A stretch of 64,000 nt of DNA, taken from the NCBI RefSeq assembly GCF_014201825.1, contig NZ_JACHFJ010000002.1:248001-312000 (forward strand), written 5' to 3'. Under the pieces are notes generated by a model. That model saw nothing but the letters and a program-made list of their open reading frames with translations. It was not told where the DNA came from and searched no databases. This document shows, one piece after another, positions 17,123 to 25,200 of this stretch (position 1 is its first letter; each line of letters starts with the position of its first letter). Source of the stretch: Acidocella aromatica. Lineage in GTDB: Bacteria; Pseudomonadota; Alphaproteobacteria; Acetobacterales; Acetobacteraceae. The position numbers were made by a program, and so were the translations under genes.

Positions 17123-17869
17123 ATGCCGCACAGCCCGCCAGATCCGGCATTACTGGCGTCCGTGCGCATTTCCTATCAGCCCATCGTCCGTCTGGCCGAT
17201 GGCATGTTCGACCATGTGGAGGTCCTGGCCCGCACCGCCGCCCCCGACGGCACACTCCATGGGCCGGAGAACATCCTCAATGCCATGACCAGCAGCACCC
17301 GCGCTGTCATCCTCACCAAGACGATCATCGAGCGAACGCTCGACGAGTATAGCGAATTCGGCTTCGCCGCGCGTAATCTGAAGCTGGCTTTCAACCTCAA
17401 GCTGGACGCGATGCTGCATCCCGGGCTGATGCAGCTTATCGACAATCTGCGCGCCCGCTGCGGCTTATCGCCGGACATGGTGCGCTTCGAGCTTACCGAG
17501 GACCAGCCCGTGCATAACCTCGCCGCCGCCCGGGCCGTCATCACCGACCTGCGGGACGCCGGCTACGGTCTGGCGCTGGATGACATCACCCCGGACATGC
17601 CCTATCTGGCCGCCCTGCTGGAAATGCCGATCCGCGCCATCAAGCTCGACCGCAGCATCGTCACCTCGCTCCACCCTTCGGCGCGGAATTTCATCCGCGA
17701 CATGGCGGCGCAGGCCAGCACCAGGCAGCAGGCGGTCATCGCCGAGGGCATAGAAACCAGCGACCAGCACGAGACAATGCGCGCCAGTCAAGTGACGCAC
17801 GGCCAGGGCTACCTGTTCTCCCGGCCGCTCACCGCCAGCGCGTTGAGGGCCTATCTCAACGCCCGCTAG
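17123..17869 (+). CDS. EAL-domain protein (cyclic di-GMP phosphodiesterase-like)
   Basis: This is a 248-residue stand-alone EAL domain without sensory or GGDEF domains. The catalytic pattern is mostly kept: EVLART (ExLxR) near residue 34, Asn in AFNLKL, Glu in FELTED, the Asp pair in ALDDITPD, Lys in IKLDRS, Glu in EGIETSDQ and Gln in GQGYLFSRP. Two changes stand out: EVL instead of EAL, and DDIT instead of the usual DDFG. Activity therefore is plausible but not assured. ATG at 17123. The stop shares CTAG with the stop of the facing metallo-beta-lactamase-fold gene. Confidence 0.87.
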   Translation: MPHSPPDPALLASVRISYQPIVRLADGMFDHVEVLARTAAPDGTLHGPENILNAMTSSTRAVILTKTIIERTLDEYSEFGFAARNLKLAFNLKLDAMLHPGLMQLIDNLRARCGLSPDMVRFELTEDQPVHNLAAARAVITDLRDAGYGLALDDITPDMPYLAALLEMPIRAIKLDRSIVTSLHPSARNFIRDMAAQASTRQQAVIAEGIETSDQHETMRASQVTHGQGYLFSRPLTASALRAYLNAR

Positions 17870-18837
17870 ACGGCGCGGCGAAGCCCGAAGCGGCGCAGCG
17901 AGTCTGTGTAGAAATGCGAGAGATCGCCGCCGCTCTCCGTCCTTACCCCTTCCAGCGGGCGCATCATCGCCACCGTATCCGGGTGCGGCTCGGTATCCGG
18001 CTCGTGCTCCTCCACCATCCCTTCCGCCTCCAGCTTGAGGATATGCGCCAGCACATTGCGCTGCGCTGCCCCTTTCAGGAACAGATCGGGCTTGTTGTAG
18101 AGTTGAGCCGCCAGTGCCGCCACGGCCCAGTCCCGCTCCTCTAGCGCCGCCAGGATGGTGCGCTCCCGGTATTGACGGTGCGAGAGCAGATCCGCCACCA
18201 AAACGCGCGGCTCGGTGAGCAGCGGGCCATGGCCGCTGAGATAAACATCGTCATCGCGCGCCAGCAGCCGCTCCAGCGAGCGGTAGTAATCCAGCATGTC
18301 GCCATCGGGCGGGCTGACGATGGAGGATGACCAGGACATCACATGGTCGCCGCTGAACAGGATCTTCTGCCCGTTCTCGGCATAATATTCATAGCACAGA
18401 TGGTCCGCCGCATGGCCCGGCGTATGCAGGGCCGTAAACCCGGCGAGGCGCGATCCGTCCTCAAGCGGGAAATCCGGCCTGATGCCGGGATGGATGCACT
18501 CCCGATACGCATAAACTGGCGCGCCTGTACGCTCGGAGAGTTCCGGCACCGCACCGCAATGGTCGCCATGGGTATGGGTGAGCACGAGCCGCCGAATCGG
18601 CTTACCCCCGGCGGCGGCCAGCACATCCTGCACATGCTTAGCGCTGTCCGGCCCGGGGTCGACCACCGTGATCCCATCCGCCTCGTCGATCAGATAGGTG
18701 TTGGTGCCATGATACGTCATCACCCCCGGGTTCTCCGCCACCACGCGGCGGATGCCGGGCAACACATTCAACGCAACGCCGCGGGGCGGCACATCTTCCT
18801 GCAAAAACGCCATGACCACATCATGCATGCCGTCCAT
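17866..18837 (-). CDS. Metallo-beta-lactamase-fold hydrolase (LACTB2-like)
   Basis: The 323-residue protein has the HxHxDH metal motif at residues 88-93 (LTHTHGDHCG), a later metal histidine in ALHTPGHAADH, Asp in ILFSGDHVM and the final His in YLSGHGPLL. GTNTYLIDEADGITVVDPGP is the typical N-terminal sandwich. The C-terminus (VLAHILKLEAEGMV) is a winged-helix-like LACTB2-type addition, and it ends with an unusual tail of about 30 residues. LACTB2-like proteins include RNA endonucleases and thioester hydrolases. The start could also be M4. A 55-residue membrane protein gene lies 16 bp upstream and is likely co-transcribed. Confidence 0.88.
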   Translation of the reverse strand: MDGMHDVVMAFLQEDVPPRGVALNVLPGIRRVVAENPGVMTYHGTNTYLIDEADGITVVDPGPDSAKHVQDVLAAAGGKPIRRLVLTHTHGDHCGAVPELSERTGAPVYAYRECIHPGIRPDFPLEDGSRLAGFTALHTPGHAADHLCYEYYAENGQKILFSGDHVMSWSSSIVSPPDGDMLDYYRSLERLLARDDDVYLSGHGPLLTEPRVLVADLLSHRQYRERTILAALEERDWAVAALAAQLYNKPDLFLKGAAQRNVLAHILKLEAEGMVEEHEPDTEPHPDTVAMMRPLEGVRTESGGDLSHFYTDSLRRFGLRRAV

Positions 18838-18853
18838 GGCTTAGGCAATTTTT

Positions 18854-19021
18854 TCAACCGAACGCGTAAAGCAGCCAGAGCACCCCAAAGACCGCGACCA
18901 CGCAGACCACGCCCAAAATCGCGACGGTCACGTTATGGCTGGCGGGGGCGCGGCTCACGGCGCGGTGCGGCGGGTCCTGAGTCTCACGCGTATGAAGGGT
19001 TGGAAAATCTTTTACGGTCAT
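18854..19021 (-). CDS. Small single-membrane-span protein (55 residues)
   Basis: The minus frame ATG 19021 to TGA 18854 encodes 55 residues. The first 30 are polar, with a basic/proline stretch (DPPHRAVSRAPASHN). The last 25 form one hydrophobic helix, VAILGVVCVVAVFGVLWLL, ending YAFG. GGGG lies 10 nt upstream of the ATG. I know no family for it. Its place 16 bp before the MBL-fold gene, same strand, and its clean tail-anchored shape argue that it is real. Tail-anchored small membrane proteins often act as partners or regulators of a neighbouring protein; that role is only a guess here. Confidence 0.5.
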   Translation of the reverse strand: MTVKDFPTLHTRETQDPPHRAVSRAPASHNVTVAILGVVCVVAVFGVLWLLYAFG

Positions 19022-19185
19022 TGTTTTGTACCCCGACTTTCAAAGCCTTCCCGGCCTGCCTTACCGGGGCGCCTGGGTTGTTTCCTGACCGGATTATGCG
19101 CCCGAAAGCTCTTGAAAAGCAACAAAAACCAACGGGTGGCGCGGCGGCCATTGCGCCCGCCGGCAGGGCGGTTACTCTGCCGCGC

Positions 19186-20445
19186 ATGACCCAAGACCCG
19201 GATGCAAGCCTGCGCGTCTCGCTCAACCGCCACAGGCTGTTCGCCAGCGGCTTGCTGGCCCTGATGGCGGCTCTCGCCATGCTCGGCTACCTCCTCCCGC
19301 TTTCACCATGGACATCACTGCTGCGCGATGCCGCCAAGGCCGGGTTCATCGGCGGCGTGGCGGATTGGTTCGCGGTGACGGCATTGTTCCGCCATCCGCT
19401 GGGGCTGCCGATTCCGCACACCGCCATCCTGCCCGCGCAGAAGGAACGGCTGGGCAATGCGCTGGGCCGGTTCGTGGCCAACCATGTCTTCACCGAGGCC
19501 GATATCCGCCGCGTGCTCGGCAATGTCGATTTCCCCGCCATCCTGCGCCGCTTCCTCGCCGACCCCGCCGCCACCCGCCCCCTGGCCGAGGCGCTGGCCG
19601 GGATGCTGCCCAAGCTGCTGGCGAGCATCGAGGACGGACGCGCCCGGCGCCTGCTGGTGCGGCTGCTGCCCAAGCTGGTGGGCGGGCGTGCCTCCGGCGT
19701 GGTGGTGGCCCGCGCCTTGGCCGGGCTGGTAGCGGGAGGGCGGCACCAGGAAATGTTCTCCTTCATCCTCGGCCAGCTCAAGGATACCCTGGCCAACCGC
19801 GAGGAAAGCCTGCGCGACGCGATCAAGGAGCGTGTACGCGAGCAAGGCGGCAAGCTAGTGGGCTGGGCGCTTGGCGCCACCGTGGCCAACCGCGTGCTGA
19901 GCGCGGTGAATACCGAGCTGGAGCGCATCAGTCCCGACAGCTCCGAGATGCGCGACGCCTTCGACGAATGGGTCCACCGTGAGATCAACCGCATGGAAAC
20001 CGACCCGGAACGCGCCGCCGAGCTGAGCCAAGCCCTGCGCGGCGTGCTCGCGCATGACACGGTGAAAGCCTGGGCCTGGGACGTGTGGGCCCGCATGCGC
20101 CGCGCTTTGGAGATGGACGTCGCCAACCCGCACGGGCGCTCGGTGGCGGTGATCGAGGCGGCCCTGGCCAATCTCAGCGACGTGCTAGAGAAAGACCCGC
20201 AGGCCCAGGCGCGGGTGAATGCCGCCTTCCAGACCCTGGTGCTGCGCCTGCTCCCCGGCGCGCAGGCCGAGGGCGCGAAGTTCATCGGCAATGTGGTCGG
20301 CACCTGGGATGCCGCCACCATCACCGAGAAGCTGGAGCTGCGCGTGGGCAAGGATCTGCAATATATCCGCGTCAACGGCACGCTGGTCGGCTTCTTCCTG
20401 GGTGCTGCCATCAATCTTGCCCTGCTCGCCTTGCATCTCAGCTGA
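19186..20445 (+). CDS. DUF445 family membrane protein
   Basis: The 419-residue protein has an N-terminal membrane helix (FASGLLALMAALAMLGYLL), then the family segment AGFIGGVADWFAVTALFRHPLG, with IPHTAILPAQKERLG next. A long helical middle with coiled-coil character (SFILGQLKDTLANREESL) follows, and the C-terminal helix is LVGFFLGAAINLALLALHLS. DUF445 proteins are uncharacterised inner-membrane proteins. The open frame runs much further upstream, but that part is not protein-like. ATG 19186 is the first credible start, although 19095 cannot be excluded. IalB-like and rlmN genes follow. Confidence 0.85.
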   Translation: MTQDPDASLRVSLNRHRLFASGLLALMAALAMLGYLLPLSPWTSLLRDAAKAGFIGGVADWFAVTALFRHPLGLPIPHTAILPAQKERLGNALGRFVANHVFTEADIRRVLGNVDFPAILRRFLADPAATRPLAEALAGMLPKLLASIEDGRARRLLVRLLPKLVGGRASGVVVARALAGLVAGGRHQEMFSFILGQLKDTLANREESLRDAIKERVREQGGKLVGWALGATVANRVLSAVNTELERISPDSSEMRDAFDEWVHREINRMETDPERAAELSQALRGVLAHDTVKAWAWDVWARMRRALEMDVANPHGRSVAVIEAALANLSDVLEKDPQAQARVNAAFQTLVLRLLPGAQAEGAKFIGNVVGTWDAATITEKLELRVGKDLQYIRVNGTLVGFFLGAAINLALLALHLS

Positions 20446-20488
20446 GATTCACTTGGATCATGCGGCGTCCTGAGCTATCTGGTGCCGC

Positions 20489-20983
20489 ATGAAATACCTC
20501 CCCATAGCTGCGCTGCTCGCCGTGCTGCCCACGCTCGCCCTTGCCGACGCCCCCGCCCCGCTCGGGGCCAATGGCGGCAAGTTCGGCAACTGGACAGCCG
20601 CGACCTACGGCACGGGTGCCGCGAAGATCTGCTACGCCTTCACCACCCCGCAAATCTCCAAGCCGAACTGGAAATCCCGCGGCAAGGTGATGTTGACCGT
20701 GACGCAGCGCCACGGCTCGCGTGACGAAGTCTCGCTGACCGCCGGCTACGCCTACCCGAAGACCGCTAGCGTGAAGCTGACCGTCGGTACCACGCCGTTC
20801 GATTTCTACACCAGCGGCGCCAACGCCTTCACCTCCAGCGGCACCGCCGTGGTCACCGCGTTCAAAAGCGCCGACAGCGCCGCCACCAAGGGCACCGGGC
20901 CCAAGGGCAAACCGGTCGAGGACAGCTTCTCCCTCACCGGCTTCTCCGCCGCCTATAAAGCGATCTCCGCCGCATGTCCGTAA
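20489..20983 (+). CDS. Invasion-associated locus B (IalB)-like periplasmic protein
   Basis: The 164-residue protein begins with a clear signal peptide ([21 protein letters not shown], cleavage after ALA). The mature part has [19 protein letters not shown] and later KAISAACP, the pattern of alphaproteobacterial IalB-family proteins with a conserved Trp and two Cys that could form one disulfide. Despite the name, the family is widespread in environmental species and its function is not established. Its end overlaps the rlmN start by 10 bp, which suggests coupling, but no functional link is obvious. Confidence 0.8.
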   Translation: MKYLPIAALLAVLPTLALADAPAPLGANGGKFGNWTAATYGTGAAKICYAFTTPQISKPNWKSRGKVMLTVTQRHGSRDEVSLTAGYAYPKTASVKLTVGTTPFDFYTSGANAFTSSGTAVVTAFKSADSAATKGTGPKGKPVEDSFSLTGFSAAYKAISAACP

Positions 20984-22137
20984 CCGACCTCACCGCCGCC
21001 GAGCGCGAGCGCATCCTCGCCAAGGCCGCGCATTTCTCCCCGCCCGACTACGTGCTGTCCGATGGCCGGCGCGACCTCGTCGGCCTCTCGCGCGAGGAAC
21101 TGGTCGCCGAGATGGACGCCTTCGGCGAGAAGCCCTTCCGCGCCAAGCAGCTCTGGCACTGGATCTACCACCAGGGCGTGCGGGATTTCTCGGCCATGTC
21201 CAGCATCGCCAAGCCGTTGCAGGAGAAGCTGGCGGAGCGCTTCATCGTCGGCCGCCCGGAGGTGGCGACCGACCAGCTCTCCAAGGACGACACCCGCAAA
21301 TTCCTATTCCGTTTCCGCGACCATGAGGCAGTGGAGACGGTCTATATCCCCGACCGGCGGGAAGATCGCGGCGCAGTGTGCATTTCCTCGCAGGTGGGCT
21401 GCACGCTGTCCTGCAAATTCTGCCATACCGGCACGCAGCGCCTGGCGCGCAACCTCTCCGCGGCCGAGATCGTCGGCCAGTTCATGGCCGCGCGCGACGC
21501 TTACGGCGAATGGCCGAGCCCCAGGGGCGAGACGCCGCGTTTGCTCAGCACCATTGTGCTGATGGGCATGGGCGAGCCGCTGTATAATTATGAGAACGTG
21601 GCGAAAGCCATGAAGATCATCATGGACAACGAGGGCATCGCCCTCTCGCGCCGGCGCATCACACTCTCCACCTCGGGCGTGGTGCCGATGATGGACCGCG
21701 CGGGCGAAGAACTCGGCGTGAACCTCGCCGTCTCGCTGCATGCGGTGACGGACGAGCTGCGCGACGAAATCGTGCCGCTGAACCGCAAATACCCGATCAA
21801 GGAGGTCATCGAGGCCTGCCGCCGCTATCCGGGGGCGAGCAACGCGCGGCGCATCACCTTCGAGTACATCATGCTGCGCGGCGTCAACGATTCCGAGGCC
21901 GACGCCCGGGCGCTGGTGAAGCTGATCGCGGGCCTGCCCGCCAAGGTGAACCTGATCCCCTTCAATCCCTGGCCGGGCAGCGCCTACCAGCCCAGCACGC
22001 CGGAACAGCTGAAGAAATTCGCCGCCATCGTGATGAACGCGGGCTATGCCTCACCCATCCGCACCCCGCGTGGGCGGGATATTCTGGCGGCGTGTGGGCA
22101 ATTGAAGAGCGCGATGGAGAAGGACGCGGCGGAATAA
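20974..22137 (+). CDS. rlmN: Dual-specificity 23S rRNA/tRNA adenine-C2 methyltransferase
   Basis: RlmN is a radical-SAM enzyme that methylates C2 of A2503 in 23S rRNA and A37 of some tRNAs. The 387-residue protein has the 4Fe-4S motif CTLSCKFC (Cys143, 147, 150), GMGEPLYNY, the [14 protein letters not shown] and NLAVSLHA segments, and the second catalytic Cys374 in LAACGQL near the C-terminus. N-terminal [11 protein letters not shown] is standard. Its ATG overlaps the upstream ialB-like gene. A strong hairpin closes the unit. Confidence 0.96.
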   Translation: MSVTDLTAAERERILAKAAHFSPPDYVLSDGRRDLVGLSREELVAEMDAFGEKPFRAKQLWHWIYHQGVRDFSAMSSIAKPLQEKLAERFIVGRPEVATDQLSKDDTRKFLFRFRDHEAVETVYIPDRREDRGAVCISSQVGCTLSCKFCHTGTQRLARNLSAAEIVGQFMAARDAYGEWPSPRGETPRLLSTIVLMGMGEPLYNYENVAKAMKIIMDNEGIALSRRRITLSTSGVVPMMDRAGEELGVNLAVSLHAVTDELRDEIVPLNRKYPIKEVIEACRRYPGASNARRITFEYIMLRGVNDSEADARALVKLIAGLPAKVNLIPFNPWPGSAYQPSTPEQLKKFAAIVMNAGYASPIRTPRGRDILAACGQLKSAMEKDAAE

Positions 22138-22145
22138 GGCGCGAG

Positions 22146-22173
22146 ATGGGGGCTTTTTGAAAAAAGCCCCCAT
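22146..22173. terminator. Strong bidirectional terminator between rlmN and panE
   Basis: A 13-bp perfect stem runs from ATGGGGGCTTTTT (22146-22158) to AAAAAGCCCCCAT (22161-22173) with a 2-nt spacer. It contains T- and A-runs that serve as U-tracts in either direction. It lies between the stops of rlmN (+) and panE (-). Confidence 0.8.
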
Positions 22174-22187
22174 ACCCCCGAAAACTT

Positions 22188-23084
22188 TTATAACTTTTCG
22201 TCCAGTACCTTAACCAAGCGCACCAGCATCTCGTTCACCGGTGTGGGGATGCCTAGCTCCTGGCCCATCGCCAGCACCGACTCGCCGAGCATCCCGTTCT
22301 CGGTCTGCCGTCCGGCTTCCACATCCTGCAGCATCGAGGTCTTCTGCTCCGGCGCCAGCCGCGCCAGGATGGGGAAGATCGCCTCCACATCCGCGCCCGT
22401 CAGCCCGATGCCCTTGGCCTGGGCGATGCTCACCACCTCGCCGCAGGCCTCGCGCACCAGCCCGCGCAGTGTCTCGCCGGCAAATGCGCCGTAACTCATG
22501 CGCAGCACCGCCGAGAGCTGGTTCACCCCCACGTTCAGCATGAACTTCCACCACAGCTCGCGCAGCATGTCCTGCGGCACACGGCAGGCAATCCCGCCCT
22601 TGGTGAACAGTTCCTTCACCGCCGCCACGCGGGGCGAGATCGTCTCGTTGCGCGCCTCGCCGAACACGATCGTCCCGGCTTTGGAGTAGCGCACCTCCTG
22701 CCCCTGGCGCACCGCGTCTACCTCCACCACGAAGGCGTAGAGCAGCTTCTCCATCCCGAACGCCCGGCCCAGCACGATCTCACTCTCGATGCCGTTCATC
22801 AGGGAGAGAATCACCGTCTCCGGCCCAACGAAGGGGCGCAGGGACTCGATGGCCTCGGGCAGGTTCTGCCACTTCACCGCCACAATCACGAGGTCCGCCG
22901 GCGGCGCGTTTTCCCCGGGTGTAAGGTAGGAAAGTGCCACTTCCTCCCCGTTCACCCGCACGCCCTCGGCGCGGTAACGGGCGGCGCGGGCGGCATCGGC
23001 CACCACGCGCAGGCCAAACGGAGCCAGGGCTTTCGCGTAAATCGTGCCGAGCGCCCCCAGCCCGCAAAGGTAGATATTCCGCAT
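22188..23084 (-). CDS. panE: 2-dehydropantoate 2-reductase (ketopantoate reductase)
   Basis: PanE reduces ketopantoate to pantoate with NADPH for pantothenate and CoA synthesis. The 298-residue protein has the Rossmann start IYLCGLGALGTIYAKAL, VIVAVKWQNLPEAI, SLMNGIESE and the catalytic-lysine helix ELWWKFMLNVGVNQLSAV, then the segment ending ENGMLGESVLAMGQELG. Length and motifs are normal. The family also includes paralogues of unknown substrate, and no panB or panC is nearby, so the substrate carries some doubt. Confidence 0.85.
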   Translation of the reverse strand: MRNIYLCGLGALGTIYAKALAPFGLRVVADAARAARYRAEGVRVNGEEVALSYLTPGENAPPADLVIVAVKWQNLPEAIESLRPFVGPETVILSLMNGIESEIVLGRAFGMEKLLYAFVVEVDAVRQGQEVRYSKAGTIVFGEARNETISPRVAAVKELFTKGGIACRVPQDMLRELWWKFMLNVGVNQLSAVLRMSYGAFAGETLRGLVREACGEVVSIAQAKGIGLTGADVEAIFPILARLAPEQKTSMLQDVEAGRQTENGMLGESVLAMGQELGIPTPVNEMLVRLVKVLDEKL

Positions 23085-23206
23085 GGACGCGCCATATCAC
23101 CGCAATGCGGGCCAGGAAAAGCCAGAATTCGGCCACAACCGGCCAAGCATAACCCCTTGGCGGACTTAAAAGGTCCACGGCTGACAACAGCTTAAGGAGC
23201 AAAGGC

Positions 23207-23602
23207 ATGGCGGTGTATCTCATCACTGGCGGGGCGCGCGGCATCGATTCCGGCATCGCCCGGCGGCTGGTGGCACAGGGCGGCACCGTGATCATCGCCG
23301 GCAAGGTGACCAGACATGTGGCGGGGGCGCGCAGCGTTATTTGCGACCTTGCCGATGCCGCCCAGGTGGCCAGCCTGCTCATGGGCATCGAGATTCTTGA
23401 GGGCAAGCTCGACGGCCTCGTCTGCGACGCCGCCCACCTCACCCATATCTTCCCGCTGGTCGCAGCCGCCGCCCCGCTGCTGCGCGCCGCCCCCTGCGCC
23501 GAAGTCACCCTCACCTCGGCCCATGCCGCCTCCGAGGGCGCTTTGGCCAGCCTTTCCGCTTCGCTGGGCCCGAAAATACGGGTGAACTGCCTTGTTGAAT
23601 AA
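23207..23602 (+). CDS. Miniature SDR-like protein lacking the catalytic Tyr/Lys
   Basis: The 131-residue protein has the N-terminal cofactor motif of short-chain dehydrogenases (LITGGARGIDSGIARRL), a Rossmann-like middle (GKLDGLVCDAAHLTHI, where NAG becomes DAA) and an end resembling SDR strand 6 (LGPKIRVNCLVE). Classical SDRs have about 250 residues and a YxxxK pair. Here the aligned stretch reads SAHAASEGAL, so both Tyr and Lys appear replaced, and the frame ends soon after. There is no internal stop, and AAGGAG sits 7 nt before the ATG, so it is probably translated. It is likely a shortened, non-catalytic paralogue. Confidence 0.6.
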   Translation: MAVYLITGGARGIDSGIARRLVAQGGTVIIAGKVTRHVAGARSVICDLADAAQVASLLMGIEILEGKLDGLVCDAAHLTHIFPLVAAAAPLLRAAPCAEVTLTSAHAASEGALASLSASLGPKIRVNCLVE

Positions 23603-23622
23603 TCCTCTTGTATAAAACTGTA

Positions 23623-23638
23623 TTTAGATATATCTAAA
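23623..23638. promoter_or_regulatory. Perfect 16-bp palindrome before the PadR gene
   Basis: TTTAGATATATCTAAA is a perfect palindrome 31 bp before the padR-like ATG. It overlaps a plausible -10 (TATCTA at 23631) with TTGTAT 16 bp upstream as -35, so a bound dimer would block the promoter. PadR-type regulators commonly repress themselves through such sites. ACTGTA flanks it as a direct repeat (23617-23622, 23638-23643). Confidence 0.6.
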
Positions 23639-23668
23639 CTGTATCATTAACGGTTTGGAGACAGTCAC

Positions 23669-24217
23669 ATGCGGTTCAACCGCTTTCAAAACCATGACAC
23701 ATATTTCGAACACCGCCGCTTCGCCCGTGGCGAAGGCTTCGGCCGGCGCTGCGGCCGTGGCGGGCGGCTCGGGCGCTTTCTGGAGCATGGCGATCTGCGC
23801 CTGCTGGTGCTGGACCTGCTGAACCAACAGCCGCGCCATGGGTACGATATCATCAAGGCCATCGAGGAACTGACCGGCGGAGCCTATGCCCCGAGTCCCG
23901 GCGTGGTTTACCCTACCTTGACCATGCTGGAGGAACTTAGCCAAGCCGAAGCCGCCGCCGAGGGCAGCAAGAAACTCTACAGCATCACCGATGCCGGGCG
24001 TGAGGCGCTGGCGCAGAACCAGGCGGGGCTGGATGCCATCCGGGCCCGGCTGCAAAGTACCCCCAACCGCGAGGCCGCCCTGCCCGTGGCCCGCGCGATG
24101 GAGAACCTGAAGACTGCCCTGCGCATGAAGCTCGGCAGCGGCACAGCCACGGCGGAGACGGTTCGCCACATCGCCGACGCGCTGGATGCGGCCGCCCGCA
24201 AGATCGATGAGGCCTGA
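23669..24217 (+). CDS. PadR-family transcriptional regulator (YqjI-like)
   Basis: The 182-residue protein has an N-terminal extension rich in Gly, Arg and His (HDTYFEHRRFARGEGFGRRCGRGG). A PadR winged helix follows at about residues 38-115: LRLLVLDLLNQQPRHGYDIIKAIEE, SPGVVYPTLTMLEELSQ and KKLYSITDAGREAL. A C-terminal helix ends it. E. coli YqjI, a metal-responsive PadR protein, also carries a metal-binding N-terminal extension and lies by an iron-reductase gene. The DUF2218 gene next door is often found with YqjI-like regulators. A YqjI-like metal role is an inference; the His/Cys content of this extension is modest. GGAG lies 9 nt before the ATG. Confidence 0.85.
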   Translation: MRFNRFQNHDTYFEHRRFARGEGFGRRCGRGGRLGRFLEHGDLRLLVLDLLNQQPRHGYDIIKAIEELTGGAYAPSPGVVYPTLTMLEELSQAEAAAEGSKKLYSITDAGREALAQNQAGLDAIRARLQSTPNREAALPVARAMENLKTALRMKLGSGTATAETVRHIADALDAAARKIDEA

Positions 24218-24220
24218 GCC

Positions 24221-24505
24221 ATGCACGTCATGGCAAGCATCCCCACCGAAAATGCCAAACGCTATCTGGGCCAGTTCGTGAAGCATTTCTCCCACAAGCT
24301 GCCCTTCACCCGATGGGAGACGAACGAGCGGGGCTCGGTCGAGTTCCCCATGGGACAGTGTAAGCTGAAAGCCGACGAGGCCAGGCTTTCAATCTCGCTG
24401 GAGCCCACCTCCGCCGAGGCGCTGTCCGAATTCAAGGATGTGGTGGAGCGGCATCTACTCCGGTTCGCGTTCCGCGAGAACCTCACCATCGCGTGGCAGA
24501 ACTGA
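24221..24505 (+). CDS. DUF2218 domain protein
   Basis: The 94-residue protein matches DUF2218: IPTENAKRYLGQFVKHFSHK, VEFPMGQCKLKADEARL and VVERHLLRFAFRENLTIAWQ. The domain occurs next to siderophore-interacting proteins and ferric reductases of the YqjH type, usually beside PadR regulators, as here. No siderophore-interacting protein follows in this window, so the set is incomplete. It begins 3 bp after the padR-like stop, which suggests one operon. ATG could also be M4 at 24230. Biochemical function is unknown. Confidence 0.85.
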   Translation: MHVMASIPTENAKRYLGQFVKHFSHKLPFTRWETNERGSVEFPMGQCKLKADEARLSISLEPTSAEALSEFKDVVERHLLRFAFRENLTIAWQN

Positions 24506-24546
24506 CGAGTGTTGGCGCGGGTTGCGCTTAATGCTACCCGCCTTGT

Positions 24547-25200
24547 GTGAAGAAACTCCTGAAATCGGCGCCCGTGCAGGCGGCTCTGGCGTGGCTCGCG
24601 GCGACGTATGTCAACCTCACTCTGCGTACCCAAAGCTGGCGCGTGGTGGGCGATGAGCATCTGCAAGCCAGCCTCAATAGTCCGGTCATCGCCGCGCTCT
24701 GGCATGAAACCTTGGCCACCGGCCCGGCCATGTGGCAGATCGCCCGCAAGCGCGGCCTGCGCCGCAGCGTGGTGGTGCTCTCCAGCATGCACCGCGACGG
24801 CAAGCTCATTGGCAATGTCATGCGGTATCTGGGCATGGAGCTGGTCTCGGGCTCGTCCTCGCGCGGCGGGGCCGAGGCGGTGGAGGCTCTCACCCAGGCC
24901 CTGGCCGATGGCAAGCATGTGGCCATCACGCCAGACGGCCCACGCGGCCCGCGCCGCGTGGCGGCTCCGGGCGTGGCGCGGCTGGCGGCACTCACCGGCG
25001 CGCCGGTGCTGCCCTTCGGCGTCTGGACCTCTCGCGCCATTACCATGAACACCTGGGACAAAATGCGCTTTCCCCTGCCTTTTGGGCGCGGGGTTCTGGC
25101 TGTCGGTGCGCCAATGCATGTGACCGGCCCGTGGGAAGAGGCGCTGCCGTGCATCCAGGCCGCGATGGTTGAAATCCAGGACAAGGCCGCCGCCGGATGA
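24547..25200 (+). CDS. DUF374 lysophospholipid acyltransferase-family protein
   Basis: The 217-residue DUF374 protein starts with a hydrophobic helix (APVQAALAWLAATYVNLTL), then has the acyltransferase signature ALWHETLATGP, GGAEAVEALTQALADGKHVAITPDGPRGPRR and a later PVLPFGVWTS. DUF374 is part of the lysophospholipid acyltransferase superfamily. In alphaproteobacteria the gene typically sits before waaA and lpxK, and it may acylate lipid A or another envelope lipid. GTG start (24547). Its stop overlaps waaA by ATGA. Confidence 0.85.
   Translation: MKKLLKSAPVQAALAWLAATYVNLTLRTQSWRVVGDEHLQASLNSPVIAALWHETLATGPAMWQIARKRGLRRSVVVLSSMHRDGKLIGNVMRYLGMELVSGSSSRGGAEAVEALTQALADGKHVAITPDGPRGPRRVAAPGVARLAALTGAPVLPFGVWTSRAITMNTWDKMRFPLPFGRGVLAVGAPMHVTGPWEEALPCIQAAMVEIQDKAAAG

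Noticed and set aside
18343-19185. An N-terminal extension of the DUF445 frame by about 280 residues
   Set aside because: It overlaps the minus-strand MBL-fold gene and the 55-residue small frame, and its sequence has no protein-like features. The credible start is 19186.
19287-20414. A 375-residue minus-strand frame opposite the DUF445 gene
   Set aside because: Low-complexity Ser/Arg/Pro composition antisense to a well-supported protein.
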